Assembly (NCBI GenBank): GCA_963824805.1
Contig: CAWGQZ010000016.1
Coordinates: 15,670-79,669 of the forward strand
Source: DATBAT01 sp963824805
Lineage (GTDB): Bacteria; Acidobacteriota; Terriglobia; Terriglobales; Acidobacteriaceae
DNA length: 64,000 nucleotides
Reading direction: 5' to 3'
Positions 1 through 9,086 of this stretch are shown one piece after another. Position numbers and translations under genes: made by a program. Position 1 is the stretch's first letter, and every line of letters starts with the position of its first letter. The notes under the pieces were generated by a model. It was given only the letters and a program-made list of their open reading frames with translations, ran no database searches and was not told the origin of the DNA.

Positions 1-1
1 C

Positions 2-889
2 ACTCCGATTGCAGACAACGCCAGGACGCATCCGGACTCAGAGAAAATCATTGCGTTTGCAGTCTCGGTCACCAAGAACATTCGGGTCGCGCAGTCCTAT
101 GACATTCCCGTATGGGTGGTGAATTCCAAAAACGTGCCCCTGGTGAGAGTTCGCAGCGAGAGGATTTTCGATGCCTGGGACCGGAACCATGATGGAGTGA
201 GCGACGTGGGTGTGCCGATCGCTCCGGAAATGTGGGGAGAGGCTACCGGCGACGGGCATCTTTCGATCATTGATCCATTCAAGATGACGGCATGGGAGTT
301 CTCGAAATTTCAACCCGCGCCAAATGGCGGGATGCCCTCCTGCACCACCTTCAATATCTGGGACTTGCGCGGTACCGGAGTAGCGGACGGCGACGGCAAG
401 CGATGGCTCACACGAGGCGGGCGCGGTTCAGGATTTCCCGAGATCGCTGGTCTGCTCCGGCCGGAAGAATTAAAGGAAAGCGAAATTCGACACGCATTGG
501 TTTTCACTTTCTCCAAAAACCGGCGATCTGACGATGACCGCCACATCTTCATGCCGCCCGCGGCGCGCAGCGATGGAAAGCACATCGGGTCGCAGTACCC
601 GATCGAAGGTATGAGATTTCAACTAAATCCGGCGCTGACTGAAAAGGATTTTGATACTTGGGGACTCAATCGCGAGGGCAAGTTGGTGGCGCGTGCCCTG
701 CAAAAGTACGGGATGTTGGATGGTGATAACGGCGGTGCGATGAAGCTGCAGGTGCAACTGCTCGCTCCGTCGTCGGAAGGGAATGTTAAGGCGTGGGAAG
801 CAATCTTTCCCGGGTTCTACGCCAATATTGAGAAGATTCCGACCGATCAGTTTCGGGTCGTCTTCACATCGTCCCCCATCGTTAAGTAG
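2..889 (+). CDS. Protein of unknown function, 5'-truncated by the window edge
   Basis: The frame is open from the first bases of the window, so the N-terminus lies outside; about 295 residues are visible. I do not recognise the family with confidence. A DxNxDGxxD-type loop (DRNHDGVSD, bases about 180-206) resembles the calcium-binding loops of dockerin and thrombospondin-type repeats, and a second D/G-rich stretch (GVADGDGKRW) follows. The middle part (RGSGFPEIAGLLRPEEL, then HALVFTF) looks like a compact globular domain and not a repeat region. There is no membrane segment in the visible part. A secreted or surface location is plausible but cannot be judged without the N-terminus. The epimerase gene follows about 60 bases later on the same strand. 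Coding character is strong; function is unassigned. Confidence 0.7.
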   Translation, partial: TPIADNARTHPDSEKIIAFAVSVTKNIRVAQSYDIPVWVVNSKNVPLVRVRSERIFDAWDRNHDGVSDVGVPIAPEMWGEATGDGHLSIIDPFKMTAWEFSKFQPAPNGGMPSCTTFNIWDLRGTGVADGDGKRWLTRGGRGSGFPEIAGLLRPEELKESEIRHALVFTFSKNRRSDDDRHIFMPPAARSDGKHIGSQYPIEGMRFQLNPALTEKDFDTWGLNREGKLVARALQKYGMLDGDNGGAMKLQVQLLAPSSEGNVKAWEAIFPGFYANIEKIPTDQFRVVFTSSPIVK

Positions 890-951
890 TTCGGATCACG
901 ATTTTGTAGTTGCCCTCCCCCAATAAAACAAGATTCATGGGAGAAAACGCA

Positions 952-1977
952 GTGAGCACAAACCCTGAACGAATTCTATTGACGGGCGGAGCCGGCTTCA
1001 TTGGCTCACATCTGGCGGAGGCAATCTTAAGGCGCGGGAGTCATCTGTCGATCGTTGATTGCATGGACGATTTCTATTCCCCCAGCTGGAAAGAAGCCAA
1101 TCTAGATGCCATCCGGAAGACCGGCGAGTTCGATTTTTACAATCTGGATATTTGCGACCGGGAAGCTCTTTCGAAAGCTGTCGCCCAGGCGCGACCTGAT
1201 GTGGTGATCCACCTGGCTGCCCGCGCTGGTGTCCGCCCTTCGATCGAACAGCCCTCCCTCTACGAGCAGGTCAACATCGCCGGGACGGTGAATCTCCTGG
1301 AGCTTTGCCGGAAGAATAAGGTCAAGAAATTTGTATTTGGATCTTCCAGTTCGGTCTACGGAGCGAGCAGTCACGCTCCCTTCTCCGAGGATCAGCAGGA
1401 GTTGAGGCCGATCTCACCCTACGCGGCGACCAAACTTTCAGGCGAAATGCTTTGCTACACCTACGCCCACTTGTATCGACTACCTTCAATTTGCCTGCGC
1501 TTCTTCACCGTATATGGACCCAGACAGCGGCCAGATTTGGCCATCCACAAGTTCACAGCTTTGATTGAAGCGGGCAAACCAGTTCCGGTTTTTGGCGATG
1601 GAGGTTCGGGCAGGGACTTCACGTTCGTGGATGACATCGTTGCCGGCATCTTGGCATCAGTGGACTATCCCATGTCAGCATCCGCGAGCAACGGCAACGG
1701 CAATGGGCACGCTAGCGCTGTGCCATTCGAAGTCTTCAATTTGGGGAACTCTCACCCGATAAAGCTCAGGGACTTGGTCAGCTTGTTGGAAGAGGTTATC
1801 GGGCGCGAGGCTATCCGTGAAACTCACCCATTCCAGCCGGGCGACGTACCCTTAACTTGGGCAGATGTTTCAAAAGCCAATCGTTTGCTGGGCTACAAAC
1901 CAGCGACCGATCTGAAAGCAGGATTGGCCCAGTTTGTACAGTGGTACCGCTCGTCGGATCCTGACCGACGCCTGTAG
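952..1977 (+). CDS. NAD-dependent sugar-nucleotide epimerase, UDP-glucuronate 4-epimerase type
   Basis: This is an extended short-chain dehydrogenase/reductase of about 341 residues, a typical length for UDP-glucuronate or UDP-glucose 4-epimerases. The Rossmann motif GGAGFIGS is at residues 12-19 and the catalytic YxxxK (YAATK) at about 157-161, preceded by the serine stretch FGSSSSVYG. The sequence after the YxxxK (LRFFTVYGPRQRPDLAIHKFT) is the usual pattern of UDP-glucuronate epimerases. It would convert UDP-GlcA to UDP-GalA, or a related pair, in the cytoplasm. I chose GTG 952 because GGGAGA lies just upstream; ATG 937 is an in-frame alternative with no clear ribosome binding site. The neighbouring UDP-glucose dehydrogenase and decarboxylase-like genes support a role in making uronic-acid donors for the polysaccharide cluster. 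The exact substrate is inferred. Confidence 0.85.
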   Translation: MSTNPERILLTGGAGFIGSHLAEAILRRGSHLSIVDCMDDFYSPSWKEANLDAIRKTGEFDFYNLDICDREALSKAVAQARPDVVIHLAARAGVRPSIEQPSLYEQVNIAGTVNLLELCRKNKVKKFVFGSSSSVYGASSHAPFSEDQQELRPISPYAATKLSGEMLCYTYAHLYRLPSICLRFFTVYGPRQRPDLAIHKFTALIEAGKPVPVFGDGGSGRDFTFVDDIVAGILASVDYPMSASASNGNGNGHASAVPFEVFNLGNSHPIKLRDLVSLLEEVIGREAIRETHPFQPGDVPLTWADVSKANRLLGYKPATDLKAGLAQFVQWYRSSDPDRRL

Positions 1978-2012
1978 CAAACCGGGCCACACTCGCCAAT
2001 GTCAGCCGAGAC

Positions 2013-2925
2013 TCAATTCTTTACTACGAACGGAATGACCAGCAGGCCACTTAACGTGGATCCGGTGGTGGAGGGCGCATCACTTCGAAGGACAAGCTGA
2101 TGAGGACCATTGCTCAGCCAGCGGGTATCGATCGACAAGTTGCCCTGGAAGGAACCTGCTCCTTGATTGACCACAGTTCCGGAGGTTTCCGCCTCGCAAG
2201 TGAAACAGGGGTCAATCAGAGCGAAGTGCTCCGTGACTGGACGACCGCCGGACCCGGGAGCCAGTTTGACGGCGACATTCCAGACACCGGAAACCGGAGC
2301 TTTCGGAAGCGGGCTGGTCATGCGAGCCGTCGTATAACCCTCTCTCGTGTACCAGCCTCTTCCCTCAAGGAAGTCATCGCTGTTCCGATAATCGCTCCTG
2401 GGATACGCCGTTCTTCAGATAAGCCTGCCATCCAGTGGAAGGCATCGTCTTCTTGCCATCGGGCTGATTGACGATCGCATGGAAGCGAAATTCCTGGCGG
2501 CCATCGGCGGGATAGAGCGCCGTGTTGCCGGTGAGATGAAACCACAAGGTACAAGGCGCATCGCCCAGGCACTTGGAGTTTACGTTGCTGGCTTTTGCAA
2601 TCACTTTGCCCGATTTCCTTCCAAACAGTTGCAGTTCAACGGTCGAAAGCGTGCCAGGCTCGTCATAGAGCACGACTCGAACATCAAAATTGACGTTGCC
2701 CGTGAGAGTTTGACCGAAGGGAAAACAGGTGCCGACATCCACATGCCCGTATTCGGTTCCGGATTTACCGGCGGTTTGTTCCCACCACGATTGCGATTCC
2801 ATAAATGTGCGCGGCTCAGGATAGCCGGTGCAATTTAGAGGATCTGGAACCGCTAGTGAGGGGAGGGCTGATAACAACATGAACGCAGTGGCGAGAGTAG
2901 CAAAAAGTACCTTACGAAAATTCAT
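2013..2925 (-). CDS. Secreted protein of unknown function, one frameshift
   Basis: ATG 2925 begins a classic signal peptide (MNFRKVLFATLATAF, then a small-residue cleavage region ending LPSLA) and has AAGGGG about 11 bases upstream. The mature part is rich in beta-strand-like sequence and has several cysteines (CTGYP, GTCFP, SKCLG, APCTLW, then CFTCEA), which suggests disulfides in an exported protein. The reading frame breaks at about 2395-2402: removing one C from the CCC run joins NGVS to RSDYRNSDDF and continues through WYTREGYTTARM to the stop at 2013. The total length of 913 bases is one base over a multiple of three, as expected for one insertion. The joined protein is about 303 residues. 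I do not recognise a named family. It stands alone between plus-strand genes. Confidence 0.7.
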
Positions 2926-3221
2926 CTCTCTGGACCCCTTTCGAATTTTTGAGCAGAACAAACAGACTCGTGGCAGAGAATGGGTTGGCAAGGCAGTAGC
3001 AGGACCGTCGAGGGTCCGTTCCTGCTTGGAAACCAGTTGCACAATCATGCGCAAAAGATGAAGAAAAAACGACTGTTCAGCCGGTCAAAAATGGGTCAGG
3101 GGTAACCACCTGTCCCTTACCTGTACCTCCGGACACCTGGTGGTCGGAGATTGGCGGGGGAACCGTAATCAGTAGTTACTAATTTCTTAGAGCGATTTAA
3201 TACTTATTAATTGGGGGCACA

Positions 3222-4250
3222 ATGCAGAATTCCGAACAAAAACATCCATCAAGCCAAATGCTCTTTATCGTGGGAACCGGACGATGTGGGTCCACACTCG
3301 TAGCCGAGGTTTTGGCTCGACACCCCGAATTTGGATTCATCTCCAATCTCGATATGGCTCTTCCCAAGCTCAACCTCATGGGCCGGTGGAACAATTGGCT
3401 TTATCGCGCCACTCCCCGATCTCTGACCCAGAGAGACCGCCACAAGAATGCCTCGCGTAACCGCTTCCGCCAGAGTAAAGCCCACTTCGGCCCGTCCGAG
3501 GCATGGTCGCTGCTGAACAAATATGTCTCCGCGACCGTTTCCATGCCTTATCGCGACCTGGTTGCCGAAGACGCCACCCCGTGGCTAAGCAAACGCTGTC
3601 GGGCCTTCTTTGAAGACAGGGCTAATGTCCAAGGCAAAGCGGTCTTCATGCATAAGTTCACCGGTTGGCCCCGCTTAGGATTTCTTCATAAGGTGTTTCC
3701 TGAAGCGAAATTCCTGCACGTCGTGCGCGATGGACGCTCAGTGGCGAATTCGCTGATCCAAATGCCGTGGTGGTATGGCTACTTGGGGACCTCGAACTGG
3801 AAGTTCGGCGAACTCCCGGAGAAGTATCAACAAGAATGGGACGCTTCGGGAAACTCCTTCCCGGTACTCGCCGGCATCGAGTGGAAGCTGATGATGGATG
3901 CATTCGATGGCACCAAACACATCGTCCCTCCGGCCAACTGCTTGGAACTCCGTTATGAAGACATGGTGGAACAGCCGCGCCAGTCGACCAAGCGGCTCTT
4001 GGATTTTGTGGGGCTGGAATGGACTCGTGGCTTTGAATCCAACTTCTCCAGACATTCCTTTGGCGCCAACAAGGCGGGATACCTTAAAGACTTAAGCGCT
4101 AAAGATGTAGCGCAGCTTGAGGAAAGTCTCGCTGGCCATCTACGGCAACGAGGCTACGAGGTACCGCAAGCGTCACAGCCGGTAGGAGACGCCTCGGCCT
4201 CGAGGGCGACCATAGTTTCCCAAGTCGAAATGCCTGTTTTGAGTGCATAA
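3222..4250 (+). CDS. Sulfotransferase-family protein
   Basis: The 342-residue protein has the two PAPS-binding signatures of sulfotransferases: a P-loop-like 5'-phosphosulfate motif GTGRCGST at residues 18-25 and a 3'-phosphate motif HVVRDGRSVANS starting near residue 166. The family moves a sulfuryl group from 3'-phosphoadenosine-5'-phosphosulfate to a hydroxyl or amine of a sugar, lipid or other acceptor. It has no signal peptide or membrane helix, so it should act in the cytoplasm. ATG 3222 follows GGGGGC at a good distance. It lies among sugar-nucleotide and polysaccharide genes, so sulfation of an exopolysaccharide or glycolipid is a reasonable inference, but the acceptor cannot be read from the sequence. 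Confidence 0.85.
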   Translation: MQNSEQKHPSSQMLFIVGTGRCGSTLVAEVLARHPEFGFISNLDMALPKLNLMGRWNNWLYRATPRSLTQRDRHKNASRNRFRQSKAHFGPSEAWSLLNKYVSATVSMPYRDLVAEDATPWLSKRCRAFFEDRANVQGKAVFMHKFTGWPRLGFLHKVFPEAKFLHVVRDGRSVANSLIQMPWWYGYLGTSNWKFGELPEKYQQEWDASGNSFPVLAGIEWKLMMDAFDGTKHIVPPANCLELRYEDMVEQPRQSTKRLLDFVGLEWTRGFESNFSRHSFGANKAGYLKDLSAKDVAQLEESLAGHLRQRGYEVPQASQPVGDASASRATIVSQVEMPVLSA

Positions 4251-4315
4251 CCATACGCCTTTCTATTCCCCATCAAAAACTTGATTCATTGCCTCTGTTT
4301 CATGACAGGAGTCCC

Positions 4316-5116
4316 ATGCCAATTCTTTGCTACCACTCTGTAAGTCCTGATTGGAAGTCCCCGCTATCCGTTTCGCCAGCCGCCTTTGACCAGCAATGCC
4401 GCTGGCTTTCCCAGCGCCGGAACGTGGTTGACCTGGGAACAGCCGTAGACCAGATGACCTCTCGTGGAAATCTATCTGGCCAGCTTGCCGCCGTGACTTT
4501 TGACGACGGCTTTGTTGATCTTTACGAGCATGCCTTACCGATTCTTCTGCGCCACAAAATTCCTTGCACCATCTTTCTCGTTGCGGAGACGTTGTTGCGG
4601 TCGAACCCGAAAGTTCATTGGGTTGATGACCCTCCCTCGACTCCGTTGAAGGTGTTGTCCCTTGATCAGGTGCGGGAGATGCGCGATATGGGGATCCAAT
4701 TTGGTTCCCACAGCTACTCTCATCACGACTTGACGCAGTTGAGCGACTACGAGTGCGAGCTTGATCTGCGCGAGAGTCGAATTCTGCTGGAAGATTTGCT
4801 GGGCACTCCAATTCGTTTTTTGGCCTATCCTCGCGGGCTGCAAAACGAAAGAGTACGCAAAGCAGCGCGCAAGGCCGGATTCAGCAATGCGTTTTCGATG
4901 ATGAGAAAGCCACGCATCATGGACACGCACTCGGTTCCACGAGTAGGCATCTATAGCCACAACGGCCGTTTCACGCTGGAAGTGAAGATGTCCCCCTGGT
5001 ACGTTCCAGCCAAAATGGGAACGTTGTTTGCCCCGGGCGCCCCGGCTCCGGCAGCGATGGGAAAATCAGCCGGCAATGGCAGACTACCGGGCAATGGCGT
5101 CGCGGAAGTAAGGTAG
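4316..5116 (+). CDS. Polysaccharide deacetylase (NodB homology, CE4 family)
   Basis: The 266-residue protein carries the NodB signatures: TFDDG near residues 61-65 (catalytic base and metal aspartates) and GSHSYSHHDL near 130, giving the HxxxH metal-binding pair. FLAYPRG supplies the third conserved motif. These enzymes remove N- or O-acetyl groups from amino-sugar polymers using a divalent metal. There is no signal peptide, so it may act on cytoplasmic intermediates or be exported in another way. ATG 4316 is preferred because AGGAG lies just upstream at 4307-4311. The C-terminus is rich in Ala, Gly and Pro. Its last 33 bases overlap the tail of the convergent epimerase gene. Confidence 0.85.
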   Translation: MPILCYHSVSPDWKSPLSVSPAAFDQQCRWLSQRRNVVDLGTAVDQMTSRGNLSGQLAAVTFDDGFVDLYEHALPILLRHKIPCTIFLVAETLLRSNPKVHWVDDPPSTPLKVLSLDQVREMRDMGIQFGSHSYSHHDLTQLSDYECELDLRESRILLEDLLGTPIRFLAYPRGLQNERVRKAARKAGFSNAFSMMRKPRIMDTHSVPRVGIYSHNGRFTLEVKMSPWYVPAKMGTLFAPGAPAPAAMGKSAGNGRLPGNGVAEVR

Positions 5117-6013
5117 CGAGAGCTGAAGCCCCGTGGCGAGGTCGATAGCGGGCTCCCAGCTCAGCAGGGTTCGCGCTCTGGTGATATCGGGGCAACGCCG
5201 CTTACTGTCGTCCTCCGGTAACGGACAAAAGCTGATCTTGCTCTTGGATCCGGTAATAGCCAGTACCTTCCGGGCGCATTCCAGGATGCTCACTTCGTGC
5301 GGCCATCCCAGATTTACTGGGCTGTGCTCATTGGACCATGCGAGCTTCAGCATCCCGGTTACGGCGTCGGAGACGTAGGTCAAACTCCGGGTCTGGCTGC
5401 CGTCGCCGTTGAGTGTCAAGTCTCCGCCTCGCAACGCTTGAAGCACCAAGTTGGGAATCAATCGTCCGTCATCGGTCCGCATGCGTGGGCCATAAACTGA
5501 GGAGATACGGGCGATGCGAGTATCAACCCCACAGTAGCGGCGATAGGCCATGGTGGCTACCTCGGACAGCCGTTTGGCTTCGATGTAGGCCGAACGGACA
5601 CCGATCGGGTTGCAGAATCCCCAGTAATCTTCCGTCTGAGGGTGAACCTGGGGGTCACCGTAGATTTCCGAGGCCGAGGCCAGCAGAAATCTGGCGCCAT
5701 ATTTCTCGGCCACGGTCAGGGTATTAAAGGCGCCAAACGAGCCCGCCCTCAAGGTTTCAAAAGGATGGTCGACACAGTCCGAAGGACCTGCCGGGGTGGC
5801 CAGATGGAAAACATAGTCGACCGGACCAAAGTCGAAAGGTTCGCAAACATCGGCTTGATGAAACTCGAACTTCGGGCCCCGAAGATGATCCACATTAGTG
5901 GCGGTTCCGGTCAAAAGATTGTCGACCACCACGACCTGGTGGCCTTGGGCTAACAGAGCTTCGGAGAGATGCGATCCAAGAAATCCGGCTCCGCCGGTCA
6001 CAAGCACACGCAA
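5084..6013 (-). CDS. UDP-glucuronate decarboxylase-like NAD-dependent epimerase/dehydratase
   Basis: The 309-residue extended SDR has GGAGFLGS at residues 7-14 and the catalytic YxxxK at Tyr143/Lys147 (SAYIEAKR). The run ASASEIYGDPQVHPQTEDYWG followed by NPIGVRSAY closely matches UDP-glucuronate decarboxylases (UDP-xylose synthases), whose usual motif is YDEGKR. The first glutamate of that motif is shifted here (YIEAKR), so the call is made at family level. UDP-xylose synthase oxidises and decarboxylates UDP-GlcA to UDP-xylose in the cytoplasm. The gene is convergent with the deacetylase and divergent from the regulator at 6686. UDP-xylose supply would fit the xylanase gene later in the cluster. 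Confidence 0.8.
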   Translation of the reverse strand: MRVLVTGGAGFLGSHLSEALLAQGHQVVVVDNLLTGTATNVDHLRGPKFEFHQADVCEPFDFGPVDYVFHLATPAGPSDCVDHPFETLRAGSFGAFNTLTVAEKYGARFLLASASEIYGDPQVHPQTEDYWGFCNPIGVRSAYIEAKRLSEVATMAYRRYCGVDTRIARISSVYGPRMRTDDGRLIPNLVLQALRGGDLTLNGDGSQTRSLTYVSDAVTGMLKLAWSNEHSPVNLGWPHEVSILECARKVLAITGSKSKISFCPLPEDDSKRRCPDITRARTLLSWEPAIDLATGLQLSLPYFRDAIAR

Positions 6014-6685
6014 TGTTGGTCTCCTCGGGAAGTCCTGAGATAGGCCGCCGCGCCCTGAATGAAACAGTTTTCATGAGAAACGGCTGGAACCATTCAATTC
6101 TAGCCCAAAGCAGGACCGGGACGGGTCCGAGTGCTCAGTTTTGGGGAATTGGGATGCATCGTAAGTGATGGAAAGGTAAGGTGATAGCCCTAGAAGGATC
6201 GTCCTAATCATTAGGTCATAGCGAAAGTCCCTTGGCACGGTGCTTGCACTTAGCTGCCGTGATCCCAAAGTCAAAAATGTGCCGGTCAAGGGAAAGGGCC
6301 GCTGTGGCCGATCAAAGCGATACCAAAATACTATTCACCGTGGTCACCATTGACCTACCAGGCCTCGATCATTCTTGTAGTCCAGATTGTCACTGTTGGC
6401 ACGATGACATTGCCCGGACAGAAAAAAATACCTCCAAGAGTGTAACTTCGCCGTCCTCCTCAGATCATTCCTGGATCTAGGCTGTGAATTAGTGCCGAGC
6501 TGCTAAGGAGAGGAAAGTCCCTACTTGGTCAGGCCCTTTTGGAATCTGTTAAAACTCTCTTACCTATGGTCTCTTAGGACAAAAGGGAATCGAACCGGTA
6601 AATCTTCGATATCCCAGTTCCCAGTCTGTAGTTTCGGCCTCACATGCGGTAAAAACAATTTAACTCTGGCAAAAAAGGAATTTAG
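6014..6685. other. Divergent intergenic region with a sigma-54 promoter
   Basis: This 672-base region separates the minus-strand decarboxylase from the plus-strand LuxR-type regulator. It holds a sigma-54 promoter at 6233-6248 and no convincing long gene. A 67-codon open frame starting at ATG 6280, just after the promoter, contains a CxxxCxC cluster (CSPDCHC). It has no clear ribosome binding site and is not claimed as a gene. Long untranslated leaders or a small RNA are possible. Confidence 0.5.
6233..6248 (+). promoter_or_regulatory. Sigma-54 (RpoN) promoter, -24/-12 type
   Basis: The bases read TGGCACG-N4-TTGCA, an exact match to the core RpoN consensus, with the GG and GC dinucleotides correctly spaced. 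It points along the plus strand toward the regulator at 6686, about 440 bases away. Transcription would begin near 6260 and would need an enhancer-binding activator, which is not encoded in this window. Confidence 0.7.
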
Positions 6686-7366
6686 GTGCGCAACTCTCCT
6701 CCAAAGCACCGTCTCCGGATCTGCCTGCTTTCTTCGCATCCGTTCCTGCTGAAGCAGCTGCAGGAGTTGTTGTCGAACAGCCGGGTTCCGGTCAATGTGC
6801 GGCAGATTCAGTTTTCGCCGAAAATTTCGGCTTTGACCATCCCCCGCGCCAATGTTTATCTCATCGACTCTCACGGGCATAAGCCCCTCACCGAATCGCT
6901 GATCACCCAGATTTTGAGCCGCTACCCGAAAGCCCGTTTTCTGGTGTTGTCAGAGCGTTCATCGGAAGAAGATGCTTTCCCCCTGCTGCAACTTGGGGTT
7001 AAGGGACTTTTGGATTACAACCAGGCGCGTACCCAGCTTCCCCGCGCGCTTGAGGCCGTCGCAACCGGTGGCTTTTGGGTATCACGGCCTATTCTTTCAC
7101 GCTTCGTCGATTCGATTCTCGGGTTAGCACGCAGCCATCGGTTATTGCCGACCTCGGCAGACATGACCAAGCGCGAGCGAGAGATTCTGGGAGGTCTGCT
7201 CGATAACCTCTCCAATAAGGAGATCGCGAACCAGTTCAATATCTCCGAACGCACCGTCAAATTTCATGTGTCGAACTTGTTGGGAAAGTTTGGCGTGCAG
7301 CGCCGCAGCGACCTGATTGTTATGCATTTTCAGCAGACTCGGGCGGTTTCTGAAGCTGTGCACTAG
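6686..7366 (+). CDS. LuxR/NarL-family response regulator
   Basis: The 226-residue protein has an N-terminal receiver-like domain (NVYLIDSHGHKPL, with the putative phospho-acceptor aspartate in LID, near residue 60) and a C-terminal LuxR-type helix-turn-helix (TKREREILGGLLDNLSNKEIA, then ISERTVKFHVSNLLGKFGV). Such regulators bind DNA as dimers after phosphorylation or by constitutive dimerisation. The start is GTG 6686, with AAGGA about 10 bases upstream. It sits immediately before the UDP-glucose dehydrogenase gene and is separated from the sigma-54 promoter by a long leader. No partner histidine kinase is encoded nearby. A role in controlling polysaccharide genes is inferred from position only. 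Confidence 0.85.
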   Translation: MRNSPPKHRLRICLLSSHPFLLKQLQELLSNSRVPVNVRQIQFSPKISALTIPRANVYLIDSHGHKPLTESLITQILSRYPKARFLVLSERSSEEDAFPLLQLGVKGLLDYNQARTQLPRALEAVATGGFWVSRPILSRFVDSILGLARSHRLLPTSADMTKREREILGGLLDNLSNKEIANQFNISERTVKFHVSNLLGKFGVQRRSDLIVMHFQQTRAVSEAVH

Positions 7367-7481
7367 ACCAGCAGTTCTAAGCAGTCGCTGAGTTTTGAGC
7401 CTTCTCCAGGCCCAATCTTTTAAGCCTAGCCTTCTAGAAGTCCTGCAACACAATCGAACATTTCATATAAGGAAACCGAAG

Positions 7482-8888
7482 ATGGATATTTCAATCATTG
7501 GCGCAGGGTATGTTGGTTTGACCACGGCTGGATGTCTGGCAGAAACGGGGCATAAAATATTTTGCGCCGAGTCGGACGCCAAAAAGCTGGCCAAGCTTCA
7601 GGCTGGCGAACTGCCCTTTTTTGAGCCGCACCTGCAGGAGATGGTAAGCCGCAACCACGCGGCCGGGCTCTTGGAATTTGGCTCTACTGAAGAAGCCATT
7701 GACCGCGGTCAGGCCATCTTCATCTGCGTTGGAACGCCGCCGCTGAAAAATGGCGAAGCCGACCTTTCCTACATTGAGGCCGTGGCCCGGACTATCGCTA
7801 AACGGGCCAAAGGATATCGCCTCATCATCGAGAAGAGCACGGTTCCGGTTCAAACCGGCAGCCAGCTCCGCAAGAATCTCGCCCAGAACAGGAACCGCGA
7901 TTTTGACTACGACGTGGCGTCGAATCCGGAGTTCTTGCGGGAGGGTTCGGCAGTCGAGAATTTTTTCCATCCCGATCGCATTGTGGTCGGTGTGGACTCC
8001 CCGAGGGCTGAGAAATTGTTGCGGGACATCTATGCTCCGATGCTGGAAGGCAAGGCATTTTGCCCGGTCCACACCGGTTGTCGCGGCCGGAAGGGCGTCC
8101 GCTTCCTGGTTACCGACACCAATAGCGCCGAACTCATCAAGCACGCTTCAAACTCTTTCCTGGCAATGAAGATCTCATTCATCAATTTGATCGCTGACTT
8201 GTGTGAAGCCGCAGGAGCGGATGTAACCAAAGTTGCCGAGGGCATTGGACTGGATCCGCGTATCGGGGCGTCTTTCTTACAACCAGGGATCGGGTTCGGG
8301 GGATTCTGCTTTCCGAAAGATCTACAGGCGTTTGTAAGGATTGCAGCCCGGTTTAACTGCAACTTCGCGCTGCTCGAAGAAGTGGAAAAGATCAACCTGT
8401 CGCGCGTCTCCCGCTTTGTGGAGAAGCTCAGAAATGAATTGTGGGTATTGCGCGGCAAGAAGATCGCGATCTGGGGGCTGTCGTTCAAACCTGATACCGA
8501 CGACATCCGGTTTGCTCCTTCAATTTCTTTGATCCGCGAATTGCTTTCCGAAGGCGCCATCATTCAGGCTTACGACCCTGCGGCGATGGAAAAAGCAAAA
8601 GAAGAATTACCGAACATCACCTATTGCAACGATCCCTATGAGGCCGCCAAGGATGTCGACGCAATCCTGCTGGTAACGGAATGGAAGGAATTCCGGGGTC
8701 TCGATTGGACCCGCCTGGCTTCCTTGGTCGAGCGTCCTTTGCTGATGGACGGCCGCAACTTCCTGTGCGAGGAAAACATCGCGTCCCAGGGATTCGAATA
8801 TGTCGGTATCGGAGGCATCTCCGATAGCCCGGACGCAGGGTCGATGGTCGATGAACTAAGCATTGCCCCTGAAACTGTTGCGGTCTAG
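7482..8888 (+). CDS. ugd: UDP-glucose 6-dehydrogenase, first copy
   Basis: The 468-residue protein has the N-terminal NAD-binding motif GAGYVG at residues 7-12, the central hallmark NPEFLREGSAV and EKSTVPVQTG, and the catalytic cysteine in GGFCFPKD at about Cys276. The C-terminal UDP-binding part (GLSFKPDTDDIRFAPS) is complete. It oxidises UDP-glucose to UDP-glucuronate with two NAD+ in the cytoplasm, feeding the epimerase and decarboxylase encoded upstream. I chose ATG 7482 because TAAGGAA lies just upstream; the frame is open further upstream without a good start. A paralogue is encoded at 43527, so the donor-forming step is duplicated at the two ends of the polysaccharide region. Confidence 0.93.
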   Translation: MDISIIGAGYVGLTTAGCLAETGHKIFCAESDAKKLAKLQAGELPFFEPHLQEMVSRNHAAGLLEFGSTEEAIDRGQAIFICVGTPPLKNGEADLSYIEAVARTIAKRAKGYRLIIEKSTVPVQTGSQLRKNLAQNRNRDFDYDVASNPEFLREGSAVENFFHPDRIVVGVDSPRAEKLLRDIYAPMLEGKAFCPVHTGCRGRKGVRFLVTDTNSAELIKHASNSFLAMKISFINLIADLCEAAGADVTKVAEGIGLDPRIGASFLQPGIGFGGFCFPKDLQAFVRIAARFNCNFALLEEVEKINLSRVSRFVEKLRNELWVLRGKKIAIWGLSFKPDTDDIRFAPSISLIRELLSEGAIIQAYDPAAMEKAKEELPNITYCNDPYEAAKDVDAILLVTEWKEFRGLDWTRLASLVERPLLMDGRNFLCEENIASQGFEYVGIGGISDSPDAGSMVDELSIAPETVAV

Positions 8889-9086
8889 ACAGCCCCAGTG
8901 TCAATACAGGCCATACCGCCTCAAGCTCGACACGGTTCCTCCCCCCCGGTTTTCGCATTTTCTGAAGTTTCCCTCCCCCATTTCTTCTCATGATGTGTCG
9001 GCGGAGCCGGGGACCTTGTGTTCTCACCGTTCGAACAAGCAACCATCAATTCTTAGCAAAGCACACGCGGCAATGGAAATGGGCCA

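Noticed and set aside
6392..6410. A second possible sigma-54 site (TGGCACG and TTGC)
   Set aside because: The spacing between the two elements is two bases too long for a sigma-54 promoter.
8889..9086. A riboswitch upstream of the sulfonate-type importer
   Set aside because: I found no conserved riboswitch core; only GC-rich runs without a convincing structure.
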